Origin: Amycolatopsis xylanica
Lineage (GTDB): Bacteria > Actinomycetota > Actinomycetes > Mycobacteriales > Pseudonocardiaceae
Direction: 5' to 3'
Assembly (NCBI RefSeq): GCF_900107045.1
Contig: NZ_FNON01000001.1
Coordinates: forward strand, 248,001-312,000
Length of the DNA stretch: 64,000 nucleotides
The notes under the pieces were generated by a model. That model was not told the origin of the DNA. It worked only from the letters and a program-made list of their open reading frames with translations, and did not search any database. Every line of letters starts with the position of its first letter. Within the stretch, counting starts at the first letter, position 1. Position numbers and translations under genes: made by a program. This document shows positions 29,124-40,569 of the stretch, in pieces.

Positions 29124-29367
29124 TGATCTGGTTCGCTGGGCAGCCGCCTCCGCTCAGGGACTTTCCTACGGGACCGTTCGCTTCGATCCAGCCCAGTTCG
29201 GCGAGCTCGGCGAGGAGCCGCTGCGTTGGTGCGGCGGCTTACTCGACGGAGCAGTCTGCCGCGCCCACCTGCGCGTGGGCCCCCGCGACGTCATCGGCGG
29301 GATCGTGTTTCTAGCCACTGCGGCGGCGGCACTGACACTGGGGCTGATCCAGCATGGTGTCTGGTAA
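29110..29367 (+). CDS. Possible small membrane protein (doubtful)
   Basis: An 85-codon frame from ATG 29110 ends in a hydrophobic stretch (VIGGIVFLATAAAALTLGLI) that could span a membrane. The first codons overlap the arm of the hairpin at 29079-29123, and there is no good ribosome-binding site. It may be a remnant rather than a gene. No family recognised. Confidence 0.3.
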   Translation: MRIRRDLVRWAAASAQGLSYGTVRFDPAQFGELGEEPLRWCGGLLDGAVCRAHLRVGPRDVIGGIVFLATAAAALTLGLIQHGVW

Positions 29368-29515
29368 ACGCGGAATGGAAGCGGATGCCGGACCGCGTTT
29401 TGAGGATTTTGCGGAAGGTTGCGGTTTAATTGGTGTGCAGAACGCGCTCAGGTGTCGTACGTGCTTGGATCAGATGCAAGATCATCTCGTCAGAAATCTG
29501 AGCAGGTACTCGCTG

Positions 29516-29866
29516 ATGCGACTTCTCTCTTCAAGTCTGGCCGCGTACGGGCACACATACCCGCTTCTGTCACTGGCCATCGCCGCGGCTGAGCAGGGGC
29601 ACGAAGTCTCCTTCGTGACCGGGTCTGCGTTCGAGGTCACGCTGAAGTCCTGCGGCGTGGAGTACATCCCCGGCGGTCTGGACATGGTGTGAACCTTCAA
29701 GGGCGCCAACGAAGAACATGGTCTGCCGGCGGTGGAGGAGTTGACGCCGGAACGAATCGCGCTGGGGTTCGGCTCTCTCCTGCCGAAGGGGCTGGTCGCC
29801 GACCTGGGGCCGATCATCGAGAACTGGCGGCCGGACCTGGTCGTACACGAACTCTGCAATGACCGC
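29516..29866 (+). pseudogene. N-terminal remnant of an MGT-type glycosyltransferase
   Basis: Reading from ATG 29516 gives the typical UDP-glycosyltransferase start (AYGHTYPLLSLAIAAAEQGHEVSFVTG). The frame is broken by an in-frame TGA at 29690, yet homologous sequence continues beyond it in the same frame (GLVADLGPIIENWRPDLVVHE) to about 29866. After that, similarity fades; the acceptor- and sugar-binding C-terminal domain is missing. This is a point-mutated, truncated macrolide-type glycosyltransferase. The decay suggests a relic in the scar of the integrated element. Confidence 0.75.
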
Positions 29867-30748
29867 CGAACTCGTCGCCATGCCCTCACCGCACGACATC
29901 GCGAGTAGGTTACCGGACTACGCCTGATCAGGATCTCGCCGAGCCTGCCGGGCCGGAGGTGCGCCTGACGACGAGCCTGGGCGGGCTGACGAATTCTCCG
30001 GTCGGCTCCGTATGGCCTTCGGCTCGGGCGATCGCGCGTCGCACGGCGGTGGTGGCTACTTCGGCGGAATCCTGGCTGCCGAACACACCCCCTCACCACC
30101 CACGGTGTCGAGGCCATGGTGGCCGAGCTGCTCCCCGAGAGCGTCTGGCACACTGGCGACCGCGTTCTGGAAACCCCGTGCCCGATCAACCTCGCCATCG
30201 ACTTGCAGGGCCGCGGGCTGATTCTGATCCGCCGCACCCGTCGCGCTGGCCGACCACACCTTGCCCCCGGTCCTCGTCTATCCCCTCGCCCACAGCCAGC
30301 CACCGGTCGCCGATCCCCAACTGCTGCGACAGTCCTCGACCACTCACCTTGACGGTGGCCAGCGCCTCGAGGAAGCCGGCCAGCACCGAGGCGTGCAAGT
30401 CGGCCCGATCGCCGCGATAGTGCCCCGCGAGCCGGCTGGCGCTGCGCACCAATGTAGGCCCAGGCTGGAACAGCCCCGGCCGACAGCGCGGCTCTCGAAG
30501 GCTCGACGGTGTCGCGCGCGTCTGCTGGGAAGTCACCTCAGCAGCTTCCAAAGCGGACAAGCGCAACGATCAGAGGAACGAGGCGGAACTCGCTCGAACG
30601 AGTGAATCCCTTGCATCCCAGCTGGTTTCGTTGTTGCAGCTGGCAAAGCCGGTACGCGCCGGTTCGGGCGTGGTGAACCGCGTTGTCGCGTGTCCCGTCA
30701 TGAGCACTCAGGAAAGTCCCTCAGTGGCGCCAGAATCAGAGGAGGAGT
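29867..30748. other. Degenerate region with gene fragments
   Basis: No intact gene in about 880 bases. Around 30116-30345 (plus strand) two frames joined by a frameshift near 30240 read ESVWHTGDRVLETPCPINLA, then ALADHTLPPVLVYPL. I recognise these as the sensor-domain part of ArsR-type regulators of the DUF5937 kind. On the minus strand at about 30350-30500 a fragment reads RLAGHYRGDRADLHASVLAGF, resembling a protein family common on actinomycete integrative elements. Everything else looks like noise. Consistent with a decayed element. Confidence 0.5.
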
Positions 30749-31063
30749 GTGACCAGTCCATCAAATCATGACGACACGGCCGATGTGCTTGTGCTGACGT
30801 CGGCGATATGCCGGTTGACCGACGCGGTCGAAATGCTCGCCTCGCGGCAACCTCGCGACGCGCAGGCGTTGATGACCGCGGACGAGCTCGGTCAGCTGCT
30901 CGGCATTTCCCCACGCACGCTCAAAGACCAGGCCAATGCGGGCACTTTCCCGCACCGGCGGTTCGGGAAGCACTACCGATTCAGCCGCGAGGACGTGAGT
31001 GAGATCACTCGGCTCGCGGCTCGGGGTGTCCATTTTCGGCCGAGACATCTCCGTGTGGCGTGA
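30749..31063 (+). CDS. Excisionase-like helix-turn-helix protein
   Basis: A 104-residue protein with a MerR/excisionase-type DNA-binding motif at residues about 40-90: MTADELGQLLGISPRTL followed by AGTFPHRRFGKHYRFSREDV. It lies 41 bases upstream of the integrase in the xis-int order usual for actinomycete integrative elements and phages. AGGAGG precedes the GTG start by only a few bases. It probably bends att-site DNA to favour excision and may also tune integrase expression. It appears intact, unlike the neighbouring integrase. Confidence 0.75.
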   Translation: MTSPSNHDDTADVLVLTSAICRLTDAVEMLASRQPRDAQALMTADELGQLLGISPRTLKDQANAGTFPHRRFGKHYRFSREDVSEITRLAARGVHFRPRHLRVA

Positions 31064-31104
31064 CCGATCGTGACCGGTGAGTTCGATCGATACGAGAGAG
31101 GAAT

Positions 31105-32414
31105 GTGGTTGTGGCGTATGGACAACTTGACGGGCAGCGATGGCGTGCTCGGTACAAGCGTCCCGATGGGACGGTCGGGAGCCTGTCTGGGTTCGACTCG
31201 AAGAAGGCGGCCAAGGAGTGGGCCGGTGACCAGGAGGCTTTGATCCGGCGAAACTTGTGGATCGGTCCGCTGGCCGGCGCGACGCTCTTCGGGGGTTTCG
31301 CTGAGGCTCACCTCGACGCTATCCGTGGTCGTCTGGAGCCGAATACGGTGGCGAAAATGCGGTCCTTCCTGGACAACCATCTGCTGCCACAGTGGGAGTC
31401 GTGGCCGTTGGCTGGGATCTTCAACGGCTACCTGGAAATCGAGAAGTGGGTGTCAGAGCTGCACGAGGACTACGCGGAGTCGACGGTGGCGTCGATTTTC
31501 GCCACGTTCTCCGGGCTCATGAAGGCCGCGGCGAACGCGAGACTGATCCCGGCAAGCCCATGCTCGAGTGTCAGGGTCACCTCCGGTGCGTACGACACCG
31601 AGTACCTGGTGGCCAGCCCAGTCCAGATCTTGCGCGGTGCGATGCGCCTGTACAAGTGCGGGCTTGGGCTGCATGGGTTCGTGTTGTGCCTGATGGACGC
31701 CTACACCGGCGCTCGATGGGGTGAATTGGTCGGGCAGCAGCGGCACGAGTACGACTCGGCGGTGCGCGCCATCGCGATCAGGGAGCCACTGAAGGAGTTC
31801 AGCGGGCGAGTCTTCAAAGGAGGCAAGGCGCCTGCTGAGATCGCAGCCCCGTCACGGCGTCGCGGAAAGCAACGAAAGGGGAGGACCAAGACTCCGGCTG
31901 GGACACGACTGGTGGAGATTCCGCCCAGTATCGCGGTGTTCTACGAGGAACTGATGGACAGCCATAGCCACCCGTTCATCCTGTGCAGTCCTGAAGGCAA
32001 CCCGTGGCGGCGATCTAACTTCCGCTACCGCTACTGGCGTCCAGCCTGGGACGGTGCCGCCGAGGACAAGCCGGGTTCGGTGCCTCCGATTCTCGAAGGT
32101 TCACCTTCCACGAAGGGCGCCACACTCACGCGACATGGCTGACCGAGGACGGAGTGCCGGAAGTCGCGAGGCGCGCGAGGCTCGGCCAGAAGATGAAGGG
32201 CATGGGAAGGATCTACGACCACGTGACCCCGGCGATGCGTCAGCACATCATCGCGTCGCTGGAAGCACGATGGGCTGCGTCCTTGATCGTGCTCCGGCCC
32301 ACCGAGCGCGACAAGCTCGCGAGCTGGTTCCCGCACTTAAAGGTGGTGTACCGAAACCTTGAGATCGAGCCGGTGAGAAAGATCCACGCCGGATTCACGC
32401 CATTGCAAAAGTAA
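31105..32414 (+). pseudogene. Tyrosine site-specific integrase, frameshifted
   Basis: Frame one from GTG 31105 covers the AP2-like and core-binding N-terminal domains and the first catalytic Arg region (YTGARWGELVG), then runs out of homology and stops at 32142. The C-terminal catalytic region continues in the minus-one frame from about 32100: FTFHEGRHTHATWL (HxxR box), LGQKMKGMG, and the tyrosine in IYDHVTP. One base is therefore missing around 32085-32105, after which the two frames add up to a normal-length integrase. The conserved LGH box has Gln instead of His. It abuts the 3' end of tRNA-Val, its likely integration target. Probably inactive unless the frameshift is recoded or is a sequence error. 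Confidence 0.82.
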
Positions 32415-32415
32415 A

Positions 32416-32450
32416 ACCCCATCCCTCGCGAGGAGGGACAGGGCTCTGAG
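32416..32450 (+). terminator. Weak hairpin after the integrase
   Basis: TCCCTcgcgAGGAGGGA forms a short stem immediately after the integrase stop, before the tRNA gene. Arms are imperfect and no U-run follows; a weak terminator at best. Confidence 0.35.
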
Positions 32451-32463
32451 CTGCGAAAACGTA

Positions 32464-32538
32464 TGGTGCGCGATACTGGGATTGAACCAGTGACCTCTTC
32501 CGTGTCAGGGAAGCGCTCTCCCGCTGAGCTAAACGCGC
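32464..32538 (-). tRNA. tRNA-Val (anticodon GAC)
   Basis: The complement folds into a full cloverleaf with encoded CCA at 32464-32466. The D arm is GCTC/GAGC, the anticodon stem is CTTCC/GGAAG around loop CTGACAC (anticodon GAC), and the T arm is ACTGG-TTCAATC-CCAGT. The acceptor stem starts GCGCGTT and pairs with ATCGCGC, leaving a T-T mismatch at positions 6 and 67; the common actinomycete form has A at position 6. The 3' end points to the integrase, the usual geometry for an attachment site in a tRNA 3' half. Confidence 0.95.
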
Positions 32539-32617
32539 CTTGCTGTTGAAGGAAACACTACCAAGCGTCCGCGGCCGCCCAAAGCCACCCCCGTGGTCGC
32601 CCGGGGCAACTCTGTTG

Positions 32618-33247
32618 CTATATCCCGATCCCGCCTGTCCACGTAGGACTCAACGCCGGCCCGATCCACCGCCGGACCAGGGCTCGCAGCCGGTCGTCGG
32701 TGAGTGCGGGGGTCGACGGGTACTGCAGGAATGAGATGAACAGGCGCATGAGGATCTCGGCGAGGCCTTCGAGGTCGGTGTCGGCGAGGCCGGCGGCGGG
32801 CCAGTCGATCGGGAGGTTGCGGAGGATGCGGGCGCCGAGGGAGAACGACAGGGGGGAGGTGACGCCTGCTGTGAAGAAGTCGGCCTCGCCCGCTTGGAAG
32901 AGGAGGCCGAGGTAGGGCTCGTTCGGGACCGTGCGGACGGCGAAGACCACCGATTCGACGGCCGCCTCGGCGGCGGTGGTGAAGGTGGACAGGTGGCGTT
33001 CCATGCGGGCCGCGAAGTCTTCGACGTTGGCCATGGCGACGGCGCGGAGGATGTCGGCGAGGCTGGGGAAGTAGCGGTAGACGGTTTGGCGGGTGATGCC
33101 CGCTTCGGTGGCGACGTCGGAGAGGCTGGTCTTGGCGAGGCCTGCTCGGTCGATGCAGGTTGTTGCCGCCTCGACGATGCGGCGGCGTGCTTCGTCTTCG
33201 GTGCCGGGTGGGTTGCCCTGCCAGCCGTGGTGCCCCATGGGGACCAT
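32618..33247 (-). CDS. TetR family regulator
   Basis: A 209-residue regulator. The helix-turn-helix is at residues about 20-65 (SLSDVATEAGITRQTVYRYFPSLADIL). The C-terminal ligand domain is unclassified. ATG at 33247 (or 33238) follows the upstream membrane-protein gene by two bases, so it is the last gene of a minus-strand operon with the flavoprotein and membrane protein. It is the natural candidate to bind the palindrome at 35734-35766 before that operon. The open frame extends far upstream, but homology starts here. Confidence 0.85.
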   Translation of the reverse strand: MVPMGHHGWQGNPPGTEDEARRRIVEAATTCIDRAGLAKTSLSDVATEAGITRQTVYRYFPSLADILRAVAMANVEDFAARMERHLSTFTTAAEAAVESVVFAVRTVPNEPYLGLLFQAGEADFFTAGVTSPLSFSLGARILRNLPIDWPAAGLADTDLEGLAEILMRLFISFLQYPSTPALTDDRLRALVRRWIGPALSPTWTGGIGI

Positions 33248-33249
33248 CT

Positions 33250-34287
33250 TTACCGGGAGAGTGCCGCCGGCGCCGTTCGACTCGCCCGGTAGAGCGCGGC
33301 CAACACGAGGCCCGCGCCGAGGAAACAGGCGAGTGCGTAGGGTCTGCTGCCGGTCGGGGTGCCGTCGTCGGCGGGCAGGGAGCTGAGCCAGAACGCGGCC
33401 ATTGCGCCTAGGTAGACGGCGGGGTAGACGCGGACGAACGGAGACAATGGCTCGGCCGGGCCGCGGGCCGACACGAGGATCGCGACGCCCGCCAGCCAGA
33501 CCAAAGCCAGCTCGATGCCGAGCACCCAGGTCTTGTCGGTGAAGAAGCTCGCGGGGATGCCGGCGATCGCCATGGTCGGGGGCGTGAGGATGCCGGCCAG
33601 CAGGATGCGCCACGCCAGCGACCAGCCGTGGCGGTCCCTGGTCAGGCGGACGACCAGGTATGTCATGGCTCCCATGGACACCGAGGCGAACAACAGCATG
33701 CTGTTGAGCGGCACCGAGGCCAGCGCGGGGTGGTTGACGAGGTGGTTGTCCATGTTCCACGCCCACCATTTCAGCTGGGGGCCGAGCTGGTCGAAGACCT
33801 CGTAGAACACCTGGCACACGAACGCGACGGCCACCGCGCCCAGCGCTGGGCCGCGGCGCCGGAAGACGCCGAGCGAGCGCACGAGCTCGTACGCGAGCTG
33901 GCTGATCACCGGGTAGAACGCCACGATGTAGAGCGGGAGCCGATCCCACATGAACTGCACGGTGAACTGGTTGTGCGCGAAGATGAACCCGTACTGCCGC
34001 TCCAGCCCGAACCACTCCGGAAAGTACAGCGGCGGCTCGATCACGAACAGGTAGACCAGCGAGGTGCACCACAGCGCCAGGTTGACGGGGTCGCCGTCGC
34101 GGTGGCGGCGCAGGGCGTGCACCAGCGCGAAGATCGCGCCGCCGAGGATGAGCAGCTCCAGGAACGGCATCGTCGGATGGGCGAGGTCCCAGGGAAACCG
34201 GACTGACAGCACGGGTGAGACGTCGTGGCAGTCGAAGCCGAGGCCGCGGGTGACGGCCTCCGCCTCGGGGCCGCACACGGCGCTCAT
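33250..34287 (-). CDS. Multi-pass membrane protein, unknown function
   Basis: A 345-residue protein with about eight hydrophobic segments (for example LELLILGGAIFALVHAL, LGAVAVAFVCQVFYEVF, LLFASVSMGAMTYLVV, LGIELALVWLAGVAILV). Its ATG overlaps the flavoprotein stop by four bases (ATGA) and the TetR gene starts two bases after its stop. Conserved-looking Trp/Asp/His residues lie in loops (KWWAWNMDNHLVNHPAL). I do not recognise the family. Coupling with a flavin oxidoreductase suggests a shared lipid or isoprenoid substrate, but this is inference. Confidence 0.75.
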   Translation of the reverse strand: MSAVCGPEAEAVTRGLGFDCHDVSPVLSVRFPWDLAHPTMPFLELLILGGAIFALVHALRRHRDGDPVNLALWCTSLVYLFVIEPPLYFPEWFGLERQYGFIFAHNQFTVQFMWDRLPLYIVAFYPVISQLAYELVRSLGVFRRRGPALGAVAVAFVCQVFYEVFDQLGPQLKWWAWNMDNHLVNHPALASVPLNSMLLFASVSMGAMTYLVVRLTRDRHGWSLAWRILLAGILTPPTMAIAGIPASFFTDKTWVLGIELALVWLAGVAILVSARGPAEPLSPFVRVYPAVYLGAMAAFWLSSLPADDGTPTGSRPYALACFLGAGLVLAALYRASRTAPAALSR

Positions 34288-35714
34288 CGCGCGGCCGCGG
34301 TCGTCGCGGGGGAGTAGTCGGCGGCGGGTGGTTCGGCGCGGGGGTCGAAGCCGAAGGGGACGCGGTGCCTGCCCAGTGCCGCGCGGACGCGGTAGCGCAG
34401 GAGGCCGGCGAGCACCCTCGGGTTGCGCATCATGTCGCCCAGTGACTCGTCGAGGTTGAACACCTTGGCGAAGTGCTCGTCGACCACGTCGTCCTCGCGG
34501 GCGGCGCCGACGATCAGGCTGAACGCCGGGCCGGACAACGCCGAGACGACGCGGCGCTGCCATTCGGGCAGTGTCTCGGTGCCCACCGCGCAGGCGTAAC
34601 CCTGGTCCCTCGCCATCGCGAGGCGCCAGGGTACGGCGAGCAGTTTGCGTTGCGCGGCAAGGAATCGCTTGGTGTCGAAAGCCGGGAGGTGCTCTCGCAA
34701 CAGCAGTGCCGAGGCCGAGGCCGAGCTGATGCCTTGTGCGTAGAACGGGTTGAACGCGCAGATCGAGTCGCCGATGAACGCCAGGCCGCGCGGCGGCGTC
34801 TTCCAGCGGTCGTAGCGGCGCCACTTGTTGCCGGTCGACCGGGTCAGGTGCACCTCCGAGGTGGGCTCGCACCGGTCCATCGCGGCGGCGAACAGCGGCG
34901 TCCGGACCCGGGCGGCCGACTCGGCGAACGTGTCCGTGGTGCGGGGCATCTCGAGTCCCCACGAGCCCATGCAGGCGATGACCCGGTTGCCTTCGATCGG
35001 GAAGAAGTTGACCAGGAACTCGTGCTCGGCGGGGTGCTCGCCCTTGTCGAGCGTCGGCATGATCACCAAGTGCCGCCACCACCAGGACGCGGGCCGGTCG
35101 GCGGGCAGGTCGTACCAGCGTGAGGTGTAGGTGACCTTGGCGTCGAGCGTCTGGACCTCGGGCTTGGGCCAGCCCGCCGCCACCAGCCAGTCGCCGACGG
35201 AAGAGCCGCGGCCCAGCGCGTCGACCACGAAGTCGGCGCCGAGGTGCTCCGAGCCGAGTTCGACTCCGGTGACCGCGCCGCCTGCCGTGGTCAGGCCGGT
35301 GACCGTGACCCCTTCGCGGATGGTCACGTTGGCCAACTCGCGCACCTTGTCGCGCAGCACGCGCTCGATGAGGATCCGCGAGCTGTAGATCATCGTCATC
35401 GCGCTGCGTTTGCGCGCCGACCAGCCGGGACCGTCGAGGTAGGCGGCGTCCATGGACGGCATCAGGTGCAGCCCGCCCGCGGCGATGAGGTCCTCCTCGA
35501 AACCGGGGAACAGCGCCCCGATCGCGCGGCGGCCGGAGTTCAGCAGGAAGTGCGGATGCTTGCTCTGCGGCACGCCGCGCCGATGCTCGGCTTCGGCGGG
35601 CAGTTCGTCGCGCTCCAGCACCAGCACCTGCTCGAAATGGGGCGCGAGCGCGCCTGCGGCACACAGTCCCGCGGCACTGCCACCCAGTACGACAGCGGTT
35701 TTGCCGAGCTCCAC
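34284..35714 (-). CDS. FAD-dependent oxidoreductase / monooxygenase
   Basis: A 476-residue flavoprotein. N-terminal FAD-binding motif VVLGGSAAGLCAAGAL at residues about 8-23. A nucleotide-binding strand VVDALGRGSSVGDWL lies near residue 165 and a GD-type flavin motif FIGDSICAFNPFYAQGISSA near residue 315. Overall it resembles squalene-epoxidase or geranylgeranyl-reductase-like group A flavoenzymes; the substrate is unknown. It is the first gene of the minus-strand operon, preceded by an operator-like palindrome. No second reductase gene is nearby, so reduction is presumably by NAD(P)H directly. Confidence 0.82.
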   Translation of the reverse strand: MELGKTAVVLGGSAAGLCAAGALAPHFEQVLVLERDELPAEAEHRRGVPQSKHPHFLLNSGRRAIGALFPGFEEDLIAAGGLHLMPSMDAAYLDGPGWSARKRSAMTMIYSSRILIERVLRDKVRELANVTIREGVTVTGLTTAGGAVTGVELGSEHLGADFVVDALGRGSSVGDWLVAAGWPKPEVQTLDAKVTYTSRWYDLPADRPASWWWRHLVIMPTLDKGEHPAEHEFLVNFFPIEGNRVIACMGSWGLEMPRTTDTFAESAARVRTPLFAAAMDRCEPTSEVHLTRSTGNKWRRYDRWKTPPRGLAFIGDSICAFNPFYAQGISSASASALLLREHLPAFDTKRFLAAQRKLLAVPWRLAMARDQGYACAVGTETLPEWQRRVVSALSGPAFSLIVGAAREDDVVDEHFAKVFNLDESLGDMMRNPRVLAGLLRYRVRAALGRHRVPFGFDPRAEPPAADYSPATTAAAR

Positions 35715-35733
35715 ACGGACCAGCTCCCCACGT

Positions 35734-35766
35734 CAATCATACAAAGTGCCCTTGAATGTATGAATG
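35734..35766. promoter_or_regulatory. Operator-like palindrome before the flavoprotein operon
   Basis: Arms CAATCATACA (35734-35743) and TGTATGAATG (35757-35766) match in 9 of 10 positions around a 13-base spacer. It lies about 20 bases upstream of the flavoprotein start, where a repressor would block transcription. The TetR gene at the end of the same operon is the likely partner. Confidence 0.65.
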
Positions 35767-35791
35767 ACGTGAGGTGTGTGTCAAGGCGCGA

Positions 35792-36745
35792 TCAGGGGAG
35801 CGCGCTGCCCCGCGCGGAAATCCACAGCCGGTACCAGTCTTCGTGGGACAGCTCCGGCTCGCGGCGCACGGAGTCGGCGCAGGCACGGATCCGGCCGGGA
35901 TTGGTCGTCCCGATGACGGGCGAGATCCGCGCCGGATGCCGCTGCAACCACCAGAGCAGCACCGCCTCGGGCGTGGTCTCCGCCGCCGCGGCGATGGCCG
36001 AAACCAGGTCCGCCGTGGCGTGTTCGGCCTCCGTCTCCTGCCGCCCCGTGTAGCGCCCGCGCGCGAGCGCTCCCCATGCTTGGATCTGCATCCCGCGCCT
36101 GCGGCAGTACTCCGTCACGCCGGACGGGAAACCGACCGAGGCGCCTTCGGCCGTGTTGACCAGCACGCCCGCCTCCACCCAGGCCCGGCTGGCGAGGCTC
36201 ATCTCGAGCTGGTTCGCCACCAGCGGGAAGTCCAGCCGGTGTTCGAGGTCCTGAATCTGCTCGGCGCTCATGTTCGAGACACCGAAATGCTTCACCAGCC
36301 CTTGGTCACGCAGCTTCGTCAACGCTTCGGCGACCTCTTCGGGCCGGGCCAGCGGATCCGGCCGGTGCAGGAGCAGCACGTCGACGTGGTCGGTGCGCAG
36401 CCGGGCGAGGCTCTGCTCGACCCGCTCGATGATGGAGGCGCCGCGCAGGTCGTAGTGCCCCGGCATGCCGTCCTGGGCCAGCCGGATGCCGCACTTGGTC
36501 TGCAGGACGATCCGCCGTCGCAGCCCGGGATCCCGCGCGATCAGCTCGCCGAACACCGACTCGGCCTTGCCGAACCGGTAGATGTCCGCGTGGTCGAATG
36601 CCGTGATCCCCACTTCGAGAGCGGTGTTCACCGCGCGCTCGGCGAGCTCGATGTCTTGCGCCCCATAGGGTTGCTCGTCCCAGGAGCCGCCCAGTCCCAT
36701 GCACCCGTACCAGGCCCGGGGTGCCGGCGGCTCTGTGCTCACCAT
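35792..36745 (-). CDS. Aldo/keto reductase
   Basis: A 317-residue AKR-fold enzyme of the YdhF/oxidoreductase type. The catalytic Asp-Tyr pair is in ITAFDHADIYRFGKAE, the Lys in VLQTKCGIRL and the His in VDVLLLHRPDPLA; the C-terminal NADPH-binding segment is ISPVIGTTNPGRI. It would reduce a carbonyl with NADPH; substrate unknown. The start ATG lies 8 bases after the MFS exporter stop, with AGGAG overlapping that stop, so the two are co-transcribed. Confidence 0.87.
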   Translation of the reverse strand: MVSTEPPAPRAWYGCMGLGGSWDEQPYGAQDIELAERAVNTALEVGITAFDHADIYRFGKAESVFGELIARDPGLRRRIVLQTKCGIRLAQDGMPGHYDLRGASIIERVEQSLARLRTDHVDVLLLHRPDPLARPEEVAEALTKLRDQGLVKHFGVSNMSAEQIQDLEHRLDFPLVANQLEMSLASRAWVEAGVLVNTAEGASVGFPSGVTEYCRRRGMQIQAWGALARGRYTGRQETEAEHATADLVSAIAAAAETTPEAVLLWWLQRHPARISPVIGTTNPGRIRACADSVRREPELSHEDWYRLWISARGSALP

Positions 36746-36753
36746 GAATTCTC

Positions 36754-39579
<2,826 letters not shown>

Positions 39580-40404
39580 CTAGTCGCTGATCGTGGGCGG
39601 CGGCGGGATCGTGTAGCCGGACGGGCCCAGATTGGCCTGGAGGGACGCGCGCCAGGCGCCCGTCGAGATCATCTTCCGCAGCGCGTCGTTGATCTTCGCC
39701 CGGCCCGCGTTGTCGTCCTTGCGCAGGCCGATGCCGTAGAAGCGCTGGGTGAACGGTTTGTTGACCACCTTGAGCAGTTCCGGATGCTGCCCGGCGTAGC
39801 CGCTGAGCAGCGCGTTGCCGGTGGTGATGGCGTCGACCAGGTTGGCCAGCAGCGAAGCCACGCAATCGGAATACTGCTTGTACTCCACGAGTTTCGTCTC
39901 GTGCGCGAACGTGTCCTTCACGTACTGGGCCGAAGTGGACTCGCTCACCGTGCACAGCCGCTTGCCGTTGAGCGACTGCGGCCCGGTGATGGAATTGTCG
40001 TTGCGCCGCACCAAAAGATCCTGGCCGACCGTGAGATACGGACCCGCGAAGCCCACTTGCCGCTTGCGCTCGTCGTCGATCGTGTAGGCGCCCACCACGA
40101 AATCCACCGCGCGGCCCGCGATGAACTTCTCCCGGTTCGCCGGCCGGGTTTCCTGCCAGGTGATGTCTTCCGGATCGACGCCGAGTTCCGCGGCCACATA
40201 CCTGGCGACGTCGATGTCGAAGCCCTCGTAAGTCTTGTTAAGCGTTCTCAAGCCCATGCCGGGCTGGTCGAACCGGATTCCGATGGTGAGCTTGCCCGCG
40301 GACGCGGAGGCGAGCAGGTCGCCAGGGGGTGGAGGTTCGCTGCCGCAACCGGTCACCGTCGTGGCCACCACCAGCAGGGCGCACCATGATCGTCGCAGCC
40401 TCAT
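39580..40404 (-). CDS. Extracellular solute-binding lipoprotein, glutamate/amino-acid type
   Basis: A 274-residue protein with a lipobox (VVATTVTGCGS, Cys near residue 20). The PBPb fold follows: LTIGIRFDQPGMGLRT, then the amino-acid-binding signature YEGFDIDVARYVAAELG and KFIAGRAVDFVVGAYTID. It resembles GluB-type glutamate-binding proteins. No permease or ATPase genes are adjacent, so it would have to use a transporter encoded elsewhere, or act as a sensor. Confidence 0.87.
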   Translation of the reverse strand: MRLRRSWCALLVVATTVTGCGSEPPPPGDLLASASAGKLTIGIRFDQPGMGLRTLNKTYEGFDIDVARYVAAELGVDPEDITWQETRPANREKFIAGRAVDFVVGAYTIDDERKRQVGFAGPYLTVGQDLLVRRNDNSITGPQSLNGKRLCTVSESTSAQYVKDTFAHETKLVEYKQYSDCVASLLANLVDAITTGNALLSGYAGQHPELLKVVNKPFTQRFYGIGLRKDDNAGRAKINDALRKMISTGAWRASLQANLGPSGYTIPPPPTISD

Positions 40405-40504
40405 CCGCCGTGCTTCCCCTCGATCTCGGAGCGAAGATCGTATTAGGTCTTCGGCCGCCGAGGCGACGACTGCACGAAAGTCGGCGTTCGTGCCGCAACT
40501 CGGG

Positions 40505-40550
40505 GTCGTGAGTGTTGCGGCCGGTTAGAACCGGCCGGAACACTCACGAC
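40505..40550. terminator. 46-nt palindromic repeat, copy 2
   Basis: Same family as 39528-39573. Nearly perfect self-complementarity, with the centre GGCCGGTT-AG-AACCGGCC. It sits between the TetR gene stop at 40570 and the lipoprotein start, both on the minus strand, so here it terminates the TetR transcript. Confidence 0.75.
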
Positions 40551-40569
40551 CGCCGATTGCCGGGCGAGG

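Noticed and set aside
29867..30748. Several short open frames on both strands
   Set aside because: They are discontinuous fragments; where homology is visible it switches frame, so none is given as an intact gene.
32085..32105. Programmed frameshift in the integrase
   Set aside because: No slippery heptamer or downstream pseudoknot is evident, and the catalytic box is also degenerate; decay is the simpler explanation.
33250..35736. One continuous minus-strand frame covering the membrane protein and the flavoprotein region
   Set aside because: Only the part from 34287 reads as a membrane protein; the rest is the wrong frame of the flavoprotein gene.
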